Positions 24,359 to 32,735 of a DNA stretch of 64,000 nucleotides are shown piece by piece (the first letter of the stretch is position 1; each line of letters starts with the position of its first letter). Both the position numbers and the translations under genes were made by a program. Source of the stretch: Nocardioides sp. Root140 (GTDB taxonomy: Bacteria; Actinomycetota; Actinomycetes; Propionibacteriales; Nocardioidaceae); contig NZ_LMFI01000010.1 in the NCBI RefSeq assembly GCF_001426745.1, positions 1,468-65,467 on the forward strand, given 5' to 3'. The notes beneath the pieces are model-generated. The model saw only the letters and a list, made by a program, of their open reading frames with translations. It was not told where the DNA came from and searched no databases.

Positions 24359-25393
24359 TCAGCGCGGGACGAGCGCCCAGTAGTCGAGGTCGAGCAGCAC
24401 GCCGGCGGCGTACTTGCCCTCGTCGTTGCGCAGCGTCATCGACTCGTCGCGGCCCTTGGTGGCGACCAGTCGCAACCGGAGGGCGCCGACGCCGGGGGCC
24501 GAGGTCGTGGCCTTGTCGAGCACCTCCGACCACGCGTAGACGGTGTCGCCGGCGAACGCCGGCGCGGTGTGGGCTCCGGCGTTGATCGCGGCGATCAGCT
24601 GGGCGTTGGCCAGGCCGTTGAACGACAGCGCGCGCGCCATCGAGATCACGTGCCCTCCGTAGATCAGGCGGGTGCCGTCGGGCCGGGCCTCGGTGTTGAA
24701 GTGCACCTTGGCGGTGTTCTGCCAGAGGCGGGTGGCAAGCATGTGCTCGGGGTCGGTCAGCGTGACGCCGTCGACGTGGTCGATCTTCTCGCCGACCTCG
24801 TAGTCGCCGAAGCTGTGCGGCTCGCCGGCCGCCGCGAAGTCGTACGCCGTGAAGTCGAGGCCCGCGGGCAGCACGAGGTCCTTGGCGGCCACCGAGGCGG
24901 CCAGGTCGGGTACGACGGTCTCCGGCGCCGGCGCGTCGTGGTCGCGCTTGTGCACCATCACCCAACGTGCCCAGTCGAGCGCCACCTCGCCGCGCTGGTT
25001 GGTGGCCGTGGACCGGACGTAGACCACGCCGCTCCTGCCGTTGGAGTTCTGCTTGAGCCCGATCACCTCCGAGGAGGTGCTCAAGGTGTCGCCGGGCACG
25101 ACCGGCTGGTGGAACCGGCACTCGGCGTACCCGAGGTTCGCCACGGCGTTCAGCGAGATGTCGGGCACGGTCTTGCCGAACGCGATGTGGAAGGCGACCA
25201 GCTCTTCCACCGGCGCGGGGTCGAGCCCGGAGGCCTTGGCGAACTCGGCGGACGAGGGCACCGCGAAGCGAGTCGGGTAGAGCGCGCCGTAGAGGGCACG
25301 GTCGCCCTCGGTCACGGTGCGGGGCGTGGCATGGCGCAGCACCTGCCCGACGGTGAAGTCCTCGAAGAAGTTGCCCGGGTTCGTCTTGGTCAT
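24359..25393 (-). CDS. MaoC-family double-hotdog enoyl-CoA hydratase (2-methylfumaryl-CoA hydratase-like)
   Basis: A 344-residue protein with two hotdog domains (about 10-150 and 185-335). FEDFTVGQVLRHATPRTVTE and YTRFAV/LYPTRFAVPSS in the first half and YEVGEKIDHVDGVTLTDPEH with KVHFNTEARPDG and GGHVISMARAL in the second are typical of mesaconyl- or 2-methylfumaryl-CoA hydratases. These hydrate branched unsaturated CoA esters, for example in methylaspartate or ethylmalonyl-CoA routes. No partner gene of those routes is nearby, so the true substrate is open. Confidence 0.75.
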   Translation of the reverse strand: MTKTNPGNFFEDFTVGQVLRHATPRTVTEGDRALYGALYPTRFAVPSSAEFAKASGLDPAPVEELVAFHIAFGKTVPDISLNAVANLGYAECRFHQPVVPGDTLSTSSEVIGLKQNSNGRSGVVYVRSTATNQRGEVALDWARWVMVHKRDHDAPAPETVVPDLAASVAAKDLVLPAGLDFTAYDFAAAGEPHSFGDYEVGEKIDHVDGVTLTDPEHMLATRLWQNTAKVHFNTEARPDGTRLIYGGHVISMARALSFNGLANAQLIAAINAGAHTAPAFAGDTVYAWSEVLDKATTSAPGVGALRLRLVATKGRDESMTLRNDEGKYAAGVLLDLDYWALVPR

Positions 25394-25476
25394 GGCGTCA
25401 TGGTGCCGCACCCTGACCGCTCGCGGGCCCTCGTCTCACGTGGAATTGGCCACAGTCCCCCACGCCTCCCGCAGGC

Positions 25477-25668
25477 TCAGGCGCCTCCCCCACCGGCCTT
25501 GCGACGGTGCATCTTCGGGCCGCCACCCTCGACCTCGGAGCCGTGGACCTTCTCGCGAGCAGTGGGCTGGCCGTCGGCATCGGTGGGGTGGTGCGCGTTG
25601 TTCTTGCGGTCGAGAGCCTCCCGCATCTTGGCCTTGAGGTCGGCGTTGGCGTCGCTGGCGTCCGTCAT
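25477..25668 (-). CDS. DUF5302 family small protein
   Basis: A 63-residue, highly charged soluble protein: DLKAKMREALDRKNN helix, then a basic tail KMHRRKAGGGG. It matches short actinobacterial DUF5302 proteins by pattern. A GAGGAGACACC-type ribosome site precedes the ATG. Function is unknown. Confidence 0.7.
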   Translation of the reverse strand: MTDASDANADLKAKMREALDRKNNAHHPTDADGQPTAREKVHGSEVEGGGPKMHRRKAGGGGA

Positions 25669-25763
25669 GGTGTCTCCTCGCGTCGGTCAGAGGTTCCACC
25701 TTGACACTCAACACGTCCGGGGCCAAGGGGTTATCCCGCCGGTCCACGGGGTAGTTTCTGCGC

Positions 25764-26429
25764 ATGATCCGTACGTGGGTGGTCGGCACCCTCCTGGTCC
25801 TGGCCCCGGTCGTCCTGACCGGATGCGCAGCCGATCCCTCCGGCAGCGAGATGGTGATGGGCGAGGCCGCGGGCACCGCGGAGGCACCCGACGCCGCCCA
25901 GGAGGAGACCCAGGCGCCTCCGGACCCGTTGGCCACTCCGGACGCTCCTGCGCCGTCCTCCGCGGACCCGGCGACGGGTATCCGCATCACCAAGCAGGGC
26001 TACGAGTACTCCGCGCCCCAGGGCTGGGTCGAGATCACCAAGCAGATGCGCGAGAGCGGCCAGGACATCGACACCGCGGTCGGCGAGGCCATGTCCGGCG
26101 CCACCACGGTGCGGGAGAACCTGAACGTCGTCCTCACGCCGGCGCCGGGCGGATCGATGGAGGCCTACGAGGCGATCGCGGCCGACACCCTGAAGTTCAT
26201 GGTGAAGGACCTCGACGTCTACGACCGCACGGTCATCGACGGACGGGAGGCAGTGCACGTCGGCGGGGTCGCCGAGGTCGGCAACGCCTCCTTCTTCTTC
26301 GAGCAGTACATCGCGGAGAAGGACGGCACCATGTACGCCATCTCCTTCGCCGTCGACCTGGCGACGCCCGAGGCCGGCCGCCGGGAGCTGATCGACTCCG
26401 TGCTCGCCTCCTGGAAGTGGCCTGCCTGA
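25764..26429 (+). CDS. Putative lipoprotein, first of a paralogous pair
   Basis: A 221-residue protein with a lipoprotein signal: hydrophobic residues 5-18 and lipobox LTGC at about 18-21. An acidic, Pro/Ala/Glu-rich linker runs to about residue 70, then a compact domain from YEYSAPQGWVEITK to the end SVLASWKWPA. The same layout and the same ending occur in the next gene, so they are tandem duplicates that have diverged. No known enzyme motif. Probably anchored outside the membrane. Confidence 0.75.
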   Translation: MIRTWVVGTLLVLAPVVLTGCAADPSGSEMVMGEAAGTAEAPDAAQEETQAPPDPLATPDAPAPSSADPATGIRITKQGYEYSAPQGWVEITKQMRESGQDIDTAVGEAMSGATTVRENLNVVLTPAPGGSMEAYEAIAADTLKFMVKDLDVYDRTVIDGREAVHVGGVAEVGNASFFFEQYIAEKDGTMYAISFAVDLATPEAGRRELIDSVLASWKWPA

Positions 26430-26453
26430 CGACAGGCTGAGAGAATCGTCGGC

Positions 26454-27110
26454 ATGCACACCATCAAGCGACCCGCGGCCGCCCTCGCCGCCGTCCTGCT
26501 GGCTGCCGTCGCCCTGACCGGCTGCGGTGGCGACGACGGCAAGGACAAGGCGTCCGACGACTCCAGCTCGAGCGCGCCGGCGTCCGAGGACCCGACCGAC
26601 GAGCCCTCCGAGGAGCCGAGCACGACCGACTTCGGCGCACCGGCGAAGGGCGACCGGGTCAAGGGCGCGGGATACACCTACCGCGTTCCCGCGTCCTGGA
26701 CCGGGATCACCAAGAAGGCCGCGCAGGTCGACCGGACCATCGACTCGGCCGCGGGTGAGAAGCAGTTCCCCGACGGATTCCAGGACACGGTCATCGTGTC
26801 CTTCGACAAGGCCGAGGCGGGCACCGGTCTCGACGAGCTGGAGGCGTCGGTTCCCGACCAGGTCAAGAAGATCGTGAAGAAGCTGGAGATCCTGCCCGCC
26901 GTCACGATCGACGAGGTAGCCGCGATCCACTACCGCGGCACCGTCGGCAAGGCCGCCGGCACCTCGGCGTACGTGCTCGACCAGTACGTCGCCATCGACG
27001 AGGCCGGCAAGATCACCGTGATCTCGTTCTCGTTCTCCCCCGGGCTCGCCAGGCCGGCGCAGCAGAAGCTCGTGAGCAGCGTCCTGGCGTCCTGGAAGTG
27101 GAGCGCCTGA
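26454..27110 (+). CDS. Putative lipoprotein, second of a paralogous pair
   Basis: A 218-residue lipoprotein with lipobox LTGC at about residues 21-24, a Ser/Asp/Glu/Pro linker to about 60, and a domain from YTYRVPASWTGITKK to SVLASWKWSA. It parallels the preceding gene domain by domain, with conserved VLDQYVAIDE/FFEQYIAEKD and closing residues. The 24-base gap and shared terminator below support an operon. Function is unknown. Confidence 0.75.
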   Translation: MHTIKRPAAALAAVLLAAVALTGCGGDDGKDKASDDSSSSAPASEDPTDEPSEEPSTTDFGAPAKGDRVKGAGYTYRVPASWTGITKKAAQVDRTIDSAAGEKQFPDGFQDTVIVSFDKAEAGTGLDELEASVPDQVKKIVKKLEILPAVTIDEVAAIHYRGTVGKAAGTSAYVLDQYVAIDEAGKITVISFSFSPGLARPAQQKLVSSVLASWKWSA

Positions 27111-27125
27111 AAGCTCGGACATGCG

Positions 27126-27166
27126 GAACGGCCCGGCTCCCCAGGTGATGGGGAGCCGGGCCGTTC
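27126..27166. terminator. Strong bidirectional terminator
   Basis: Perfect 17-bp arms (gaacggcccggctcccc and its complement) with a 7-base loop, in the gap between the convergent lipoprotein and acyl-CoA dehydrogenase genes. Confidence 0.8.
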
Positions 27167-27179
27167 GTCGTACGGGTGA

Positions 27180-28379
27180 TCAGCCCTTGAGCTTGTAGTC
27201 CTTGAGCAGGGACCGGCCGATGATCATCTTCTGGATGTCGGAGGTGCCCTCGCCGATCAGCATGAACTTCACCTCACGCATCAGCCGCTCGATCTCGTAC
27301 TCCTTGGAGTAGCCGTAGCCACCGTGGATCCGGAAGGAGTCCTCGACGACCTCGTTGGCGAACTCCGAGGCAACCATCTTCGCCATCCCGGCCTCCACGT
27401 CCATCCGCCGACCGGTGTCCTTCAACCGGGCCGCGCGCACCATCATCGTGTGCGCCGTCTCGACCTTCGTCGCCATGTCGGCCAGGCGGAAAAGCACCGC
27501 CTGGTGGTCGGCGATGACCTTGCCGAACGTCTTGCGCTGCTGGGCGTAGGCGATCCCCAGCTCGAAACCACGCCACGCCAACCCACACGCACGAGCGGCC
27601 ACGTTGACCCGACCCACCTCGACACCGTCCATCATCTGGAAGAAGCCCTTGCCGGGCTCACCACCCAGGATCTGGTCGGCCGAGATCTGGTGACCCTCAA
27701 GGATCATCTCCGTGGTCTCGACACCCTTGTAGCCCATCTTCTCGAGCTTGCCCGGCACGGTGACGCCCTGCGCGGTCTCACCGAAGCCCGGCTCCTTCTC
27801 GACCAGGAACGTGGTCATGTTCTTGTAGACCGACTCGGCACCCTCGTCGGTCTTGGTCAGCAACGCCACCAGCGTCGACGTGCCACCGTTGGTCAGCCAC
27901 ATCTTCTGGCCGGTGATCGAGTAGGAGCCGTCCTCCTGCCTGGTCGCCTTCGTCGAGACCGCAGAGACGTCCGACCCCAGACCGGGCTCCGACATCGAGA
28001 ACGCACCCCGCACCTCACCGGTGGCCATCTTCGGGAGGTACTTCTGCTTCTGCTCCTCCGTGCCGTGAGCCATCAGCAGGTAGGACACGATGAAGTGGGT
28101 GTTGATCACACCCGAGACGCTCATCCAGCCCCGGGCGATCTCCTCGACCACCAGCGCATAGGTCAGCAACGACTCACCGAGGCCGCCGTACTCCTCGGGA
28201 ATCATCAACCCGAAGATGCCCAGCTCCTTGAGACCCTCGATGATCTCGGTGGGGTACTCGTCCGCGTGCTCGAGCTCCTGGGCCACCGGAATGATCTTGG
28301 CCTCGACGAACTGCCGAACCGTCTTCAGGATCTCGTCCTGGATGTCAGTGAGACCCTCGGTCTCGCAGAGTCGTCCCAT
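27180..28379 (-). CDS. Acyl-CoA dehydrogenase
   Basis: A 399-residue flavoprotein of the acyl-CoA dehydrogenase family. The FAD/substrate stretch FSMSEPGLGSDVSAVSTKA, WLTNGG, the RxxFG-like QRKTFGKVIADHQAV and the C-terminal RIHGGYGYSKEYEIERLMRE are present. The catalytic base is probably the Glu of GEGTSDIQ. ATG at 28379 follows AAAGGAAG and was chosen over an upstream start. It oxidises acyl-CoA to enoyl-CoA with electron-transfer flavoprotein; chain-length class is not clear. It stands alone. Confidence 0.9.
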   Translation of the reverse strand: MGRLCETEGLTDIQDEILKTVRQFVEAKIIPVAQELEHADEYPTEIIEGLKELGIFGLMIPEEYGGLGESLLTYALVVEEIARGWMSVSGVINTHFIVSYLLMAHGTEEQKQKYLPKMATGEVRGAFSMSEPGLGSDVSAVSTKATRQEDGSYSITGQKMWLTNGGTSTLVALLTKTDEGAESVYKNMTTFLVEKEPGFGETAQGVTVPGKLEKMGYKGVETTEMILEGHQISADQILGGEPGKGFFQMMDGVEVGRVNVAARACGLAWRGFELGIAYAQQRKTFGKVIADHQAVLFRLADMATKVETAHTMMVRAARLKDTGRRMDVEAGMAKMVASEFANEVVEDSFRIHGGYGYSKEYEIERLMREVKFMLIGEGTSDIQKMIIGRSLLKDYKLKG

Positions 28380-28401
28380 CTTGCTTCCTTTCAACGCGAC
28401 T

Positions 28402-28435
28402 CCGGTCAGGGCCACATCGTCGTGGCCCTGACCGG
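28402..28435 (-). terminator. Terminator below the PLD-like gene
   Basis: Perfect 14-bp arms ccggtcagggccac/gtggccctgaccgg, 6-base loop, about 29 bases past the stop of the PLD-like gene. Confidence 0.75.
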
Positions 28436-28463
28436 GTCATTTCTGAGTTCGTGCGTCTGGGGG

Positions 28464-29807
28464 TCAGTACTCCCAGTCGTCCGGCGGCGTCAGCTCGGGC
28501 TCCGGCTTGGCGGCATCCCAGGCGGACGAGGTACGGAGCCTCGTCGACGTGCGGTACGGGATGTACTTGGCCAGGTAGGAGTGGCTGTACCAGATCGAGT
28601 CGAAGTTGCGGTTCCAGTCCCGGAACAGGGACACGCCCTTGAGCCGCAGGATGATCTCGTCACCACGCAGGCCGGCGTTGCCCCAGTTGCTGGAGCCGGT
28701 CCAGATGTGGGCCGAGGAGCGGTCACCCGCGTAGTTCCCCGAGACCAGCAGCACCTTGTGGTGGCCGTAGAGGTCGATCTCGCCGTCGTAGTTGGTGTCG
28801 TAGCCGGCCACGTGCACCGGCACGTAGCCGCGCGCCGTACGGGTGGCGAAGACGTTGCGGGCGCCACGGTCGGCCCAGCTGTACCAGACCCGGACGTTGC
28901 AGCCCTGGGCGAACAGCTGGCGCACCTTCTTGGCCAGCCACGTGCCGCGCTTGCCGGAGATCGTGTGCATGCCGACGCGGACGACCGTGCGGCCGTTGAT
29001 GCCCGTCCCGCCGTTGGCCCCGGTGCACGTGATCTTGCGCATCTCACGCATCTGCGGGTCGTTCTTGACGGTCCAGCCCGGCAGCGGGAGCACCTCGAGC
29101 TGCCAGATGCCGGCCCGCTTGATGTAGTGCTGCCTCGCGGCCGACAGCTTCCGGTCAGCCTTCAGCTGACGGTAGAGGCCGAGGAAGTCGCGGTACATGT
29201 TCGGCTTGTTCCACGTCGTGTAGAGGTCGTTGTGCTGGTTCACCGCGGCGTTGCCGGTGAAGTTGAACGACCCGGTCATGATGACGTTCCGGACCGAACC
29301 GGTGTAGCCGAACAGCACCATCTTGGTGTGCAGGTTCTCGTATCCGGCACGGCAGCTGCCGACGCAGATGTGGTACCAGGACGGCCTGCTCCGATTGGTG
29401 CCCAAGGCACCCTTGAGCTTGCGCATTGCACCGTTGATCTGGTGGTTGTTCAGGATCACCTGCACCCGGACGCCGCGCTTCTTGGCGCGGATCAGCGCGT
29501 CGGTCAACGGCATGCGGTCGAAGGAGAAGAGCGAGATGCGGATGTAGGATCCTTTGTGGGCGTGGTTGATGCCCTCGAGGATCTGGTTCTCGATGCGCCA
29601 CATGTCGGCCGGACTCGAGCGGGCGTGGTTGAAGGTGCCCCCAGGGATCGGCCTCCATCCCGCGGCTTGCTGATTGGCTGGTGTGGTTGTGGCTGCCCCC
29701 GCTGCCGGTGATGACTCAGCCGGGCTGACGACAGCGCCGCCACCCAGCATCACGACCAGAATCGAGAGAGCACTGATGACTGCTCTCAACGTCTTCCCCT
29801 TCTCCAT
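28464..29807 (-). CDS. Secreted phospholipase D-like protein with altered HKD motifs
   Basis: A 447-residue protein with a signal peptide (basic start, hydrophobic 8-27). Two PLD-type repeats are visible: NLHTKMVLFG with GSFNFTGNAA, and GHHKVLLVSG with GSSNWGNAG. The His, Lys, Ser and Asn residues remain, but the Asp of HxKx4D is Gly in the first and Ser in the second. Such forms occur in some secreted actinobacterial PLD-like proteins. Phosphodiester cleavage by the paired His is still feasible; the substrate could be a lipid or a cell-wall phosphodiester. The start overlaps the sulfotransferase gene by 22 bases, so it ends that operon. Confidence 0.75.
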   Translation of the reverse strand: MEKGKTLRAVISALSILVVMLGGGAVVSPAESSPAAGAATTTPANQQAAGWRPIPGGTFNHARSSPADMWRIENQILEGINHAHKGSYIRISLFSFDRMPLTDALIRAKKRGVRVQVILNNHQINGAMRKLKGALGTNRSRPSWYHICVGSCRAGYENLHTKMVLFGYTGSVRNVIMTGSFNFTGNAAVNQHNDLYTTWNKPNMYRDFLGLYRQLKADRKLSAARQHYIKRAGIWQLEVLPLPGWTVKNDPQMREMRKITCTGANGGTGINGRTVVRVGMHTISGKRGTWLAKKVRQLFAQGCNVRVWYSWADRGARNVFATRTARGYVPVHVAGYDTNYDGEIDLYGHHKVLLVSGNYAGDRSSAHIWTGSSNWGNAGLRGDEIILRLKGVSLFRDWNRNFDSIWYSHSYLAKYIPYRTSTRLRTSSAWDAAKPEPELTPPDDWEY

Positions 29808-30895
29808 GTTGATCTGCGAAAGAACTTCGGAACGCTAACACGCGGTTCGGGCTCCGGTGGTTTCATCTCGAGTGCCTCACGAGCCCGGGTGAGCGATCTC
29901 ACCTCAGTCATGAGGTTGGCGATCGCCTGGGCCGCCAGGTCGAGAATCTCCCCGTCCGGCACCTCCCCGGGGTGGCGAAGGTCGCCGAGCTCGACCGGCT
30001 CCAGCAGACTGAGGTCACCGACGAGATCGAACTGCCGCTCCTGCAGCATCTCGATCGAGCGTCGGGCACGTCGCTGGAGCTCCTCGAGCATACGGGTGCC
30101 GGGCCGGAATTTCTCGCCACTCGCCGGGATGACCCGCCCCATGGCGAGGTAGCCCCGGATCCAGCGACCACGGTTGCCGGCGGAGGAGAAGTCCTCGAGC
30201 CGAGCGTTCACCCGGCGCAGCAGCTCGGCCTCGACGAGCCCGAGGGAGCGGTTCGACGGCTCTTCGGGGATCTCGAGGCCGTCGGGATCGACGCCGACGA
30301 CCGACGCGAACCGCCGCCACAGCTCACCGGGTTCGGCCCGCCCGACGGCGACGGGGAGGACGTGGATGCGGGACGGCTCGACCACGCTCCCCCAGCGCTC
30401 GAGTATCTCGGCCAGGTCGAAGGCGCCCCAGCCCCACTCGTCGGTGGGGTCGTAGTCGGCGCGCTCGGGCCAGTCGTCGATCGACAGGTCGCCGCCGTTC
30501 TTCACCCACTCCTGCCAGTACGACGTACCGAGGGTGACCAGGTCGCGCGCCGTCAGGATCACGTGCAGCTCGGCGTCGGGGAACGAGTCGCACGCCCGGC
30601 GGACGTGCTCGGGGGCCGCGGCGCCGAAGAACTCGTGGCTGATGACGACGTCGCCGTCCCACCCCACGGCCTCGTCGACCAGGTCCTGCCACGGGGCGGT
30701 GATGTCACCCGAGCGGCGAGCCAGCTTCGGGTCGTCCCGGAGGTCGAGGGAGGCCAGCAGGTGGCGGCGTCGGTGGCGGCCCGGAATCAGCAGGCCGCGC
30801 TCAGCGAGCAGGTCCTTGTTCGCCCAGACGACGTCCTGGAGGTAGGTCGTGCCCGTCTTCGGGAGACCGATGTGCAGGAAGACCCGTCGGGTCAT
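29786..30895 (-). CDS. Sulfotransferase family protein (1)
   Basis: A 369-residue protein whose N-terminus, FLHIGLPKTGTTYLQ, is the 5'-phosphosulfate loop of PAPS-dependent sulfotransferases. A later LTARDLVTLGTSYWQEW matches the 3'-phosphate-binding part (R and S). The C-terminal 80 residues are helical and end in a basic tail. No signal peptide, so it acts in the cytoplasm on a soluble or lipid-linked acceptor. It overlaps the coiled-coil gene by 4 bases and the PLD-like gene by 22. Acceptor unknown; neighbours suggest a surface glycopolymer. Confidence 0.78.
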   Translation of the reverse strand: MTRRVFLHIGLPKTGTTYLQDVVWANKDLLAERGLLIPGRHRRRHLLASLDLRDDPKLARRSGDITAPWQDLVDEAVGWDGDVVISHEFFGAAAPEHVRRACDSFPDAELHVILTARDLVTLGTSYWQEWVKNGGDLSIDDWPERADYDPTDEWGWGAFDLAEILERWGSVVEPSRIHVLPVAVGRAEPGELWRRFASVVGVDPDGLEIPEEPSNRSLGLVEAELLRRVNARLEDFSSAGNRGRWIRGYLAMGRVIPASGEKFRPGTRMLEELQRRARRSIEMLQERQFDLVGDLSLLEPVELGDLRHPGEVPDGEILDLAAQAIANLMTEVRSLTRAREALEMKPPEPEPRVSVPKFFRRSTWRRGRR

Positions 30896-31122
30896 TTCTC
30901 AGGGTCACTCACACTGTCGTGGTAGCGCTTCAGCGCCTCCGCCACGCGGGACTCGTCACGCTCCGACAATGGCACCAGCAGCTCCATGACGACGTCGGTG
31001 AGCTCGGCCAGGCGCAGGTTGACCTGCCGGCACTCCTGCACCTCGGCCTCGAGGGCGGCCAGGCGCCGGGCGGTGCCGGTGCGGTCGCGCGCGCGGCGGG
31101 CCACGTCCTTCAGCTTGTCCAC
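30892..31122 (-). CDS. Short coiled-coil protein between sulfotransferase and LicD-methyltransferase genes
   Basis: A 76-residue charged protein with a basic start (MDKLKDVARRARDR) and a long heptad-like helix (ARRLAALEAEVQECRQVN onward). It resembles short proteins annotated as DUF6752 near sulfotransferase genes in Nocardioides, from memory. It overlaps its upstream gene by 13 bases and its downstream gene by 4, so translation is probably coupled. It could be a scaffold for the neighbouring enzymes; that is inference. Confidence 0.6.
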   Translation of the reverse strand: MDKLKDVARRARDRTGTARRLAALEAEVQECRQVNLRLAELTDVVMELLVPLSERDESRVAEALKRYHDSVSDPEK

Positions 31123-32690
31123 GTGATCACCAATCTGCTGATGGGGGTTCCGGCGACAGAGGGACCTGGCGCCGCGGTGCTGCCGTCGTCGAGCTCGACC
31201 AGGTCGGCCCGCTCGACCACGCGGCCGCCGGTCGACTCGACCTGCTCCAGCAGGTCCTCGAGGTCCAACGGTGAAACCCCGAACGGGTGACGGCCGGTCG
31301 CCGGTGCGGTCTGCACCTGCAGGTGCAGCCGTCCGGTGGTTCCGACCACCATGCGGGCCAGGCGGAGCAGGCTGAGGCGGCCGAAGTCGTCGGTGGTGTC
31401 AGCCACGTGCCGGGCCAGCGCGATGCGGGGGCCGGGTTCGCGGGAGAGCTGTGCACCCGCAGCCAGCACGGACCGGAGCTCGGTCAGGTTGACGAACTGG
31501 AACGTCACCGGGAGTCCGGCGTCGGTCGAGCGCCGGGCCTCGCGACGGAAGCCGCGGGCCACGTAGTCGAGACCCCAGGTGGTGACACCCTGCCTCGCCA
31601 GCCAGGCGGCATCGCGGCCCGCCCCGCAGCCGATGTCGACCGCGGTCTGCACCTCGGGCTCGCGCTCGCGCACCCAGTGCACGAACGACGACTCGCGCGG
31701 GTGCTCCTCGTCGACCTTGGCGGGCCGGCCGTAGTAGCGGTCCCAGACCTTCTCGCGACCGACCCTGGTTCCCCGGAACCAGCCGTTGAGCCGACGGACG
31801 GTCGCGTGCGGCGTCTCGAACTTGTACGCCGGGTCCGGCACCTTCCAGCTGGGCCCGTACATCGCCTCGAGCAGGTGCTCCGGGTGCGCCGGCGCCGGGA
31901 ACGGGCGGCCCTCGAACTCGATCTCGTGGGTCGGGAAGATCCACTCGGGACGGAACGGGTGCCCGACCTCGCCCATGAGGTAGAGGTGCCCCTCGCGCAG
32001 GAAGCCGCCGAACACGTCGAGCCCACGTACCGCGCCGTCGGACTCGGTGACCAGCACCTTGAAGGCGAGCCCGCTGTAACGCGTCACCGGGTAGCCCATG
32101 TCGATCAGTGCGCGCTGCAGCCGGAACGACTCGAGCATCGCGTCGACCGGCTGGTCGTGACGGCTCACGTAGCCGAGATCGGCGTCCGAGTCGTGCCCGA
32201 TCAGGCCGCCCTGGCGGACCGCGCCGAGGAGCGTGCCGTAGGCCATGAACGCCTCGACGCCACACGTGGCAAGCGCGTCGACCACGGCCCGCATCGAGTC
32301 GAGGAGCGGCCCGGTGTGCTCGGCGCTGCGGCTCTCGAACAGGCGGGAGAGCCGGTTGCTCTTGTCGAGTCCCAGGGGATGGCCGTCGGAGTCCTCGACC
32401 GTGATCGCACCGTTGCCGCTGCCGAGGCTGACCTCGGCGCAGAAGAGCTCGTCGCCGCTCACGTGGTCGACCAGCGCGAGGGTCGTCGTACCGTCGAGGA
32501 ACCTGCGCAGCGCCTCGGGCCAGCGGGCGAGGAGCTCACGACCGTCGGCGACCGTGTCGCGGCGCGACCAGAAGGACCAGACCCGCCGGTCGTCGAACTT
32601 GACATCGATGGCACGGTCCCGGCGGCCGCGCATGCGAATGCCCTCGTCGGAGATGCTGATGTCCCGGATCACGGGAGCGGTCGCCTTCAT
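31110..32690 (-). CDS. LicD-like transferase fused to a class I methyltransferase
   Basis: A 526-residue fusion. Residues about 125-300 carry the LicD/fukutin-related nucleotidyltransferase-type signature AYGTLLGAVRQGGLIGHDSD (150-169) with the Asp pair of the active site and a later FPTHEIEFEGRPFPAPA. Residues about 345-480 form an S-adenosylmethionine methyltransferase with VDIGCGAGRD at 351-360 and GLDYVARG. LicD proteins transfer phosphocholine or similar groups to teichoic acids and glycans. A protein that both adds and methylates a group is plausible. The N-terminal 120 residues are a separate beta-rich part. It sits between two sulfotransferase genes. Confidence 0.78.
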   Translation of the reverse strand: MKATAPVIRDISISDEGIRMRGRRDRAIDVKFDDRRVWSFWSRRDTVADGRELLARWPEALRRFLDGTTTLALVDHVSGDELFCAEVSLGSGNGAITVEDSDGHPLGLDKSNRLSRLFESRSAEHTGPLLDSMRAVVDALATCGVEAFMAYGTLLGAVRQGGLIGHDSDADLGYVSRHDQPVDAMLESFRLQRALIDMGYPVTRYSGLAFKVLVTESDGAVRGLDVFGGFLREGHLYLMGEVGHPFRPEWIFPTHEIEFEGRPFPAPAHPEHLLEAMYGPSWKVPDPAYKFETPHATVRRLNGWFRGTRVGREKVWDRYYGRPAKVDEEHPRESSFVHWVREREPEVQTAVDIGCGAGRDAAWLARQGVTTWGLDYVARGFRREARRSTDAGLPVTFQFVNLTELRSVLAAGAQLSREPGPRIALARHVADTTDDFGRLSLLRLARMVVGTTGRLHLQVQTAPATGRHPFGVSPLDLEDLLEQVESTGGRVVERADLVELDDGSTAAPGPSVAGTPISRLVITWTS

Positions 32691-32735
32691 GGGCAGTCCT
32701 CCCTCGTCAGGGTCGTCGCTGCGTTCGGCACCATG

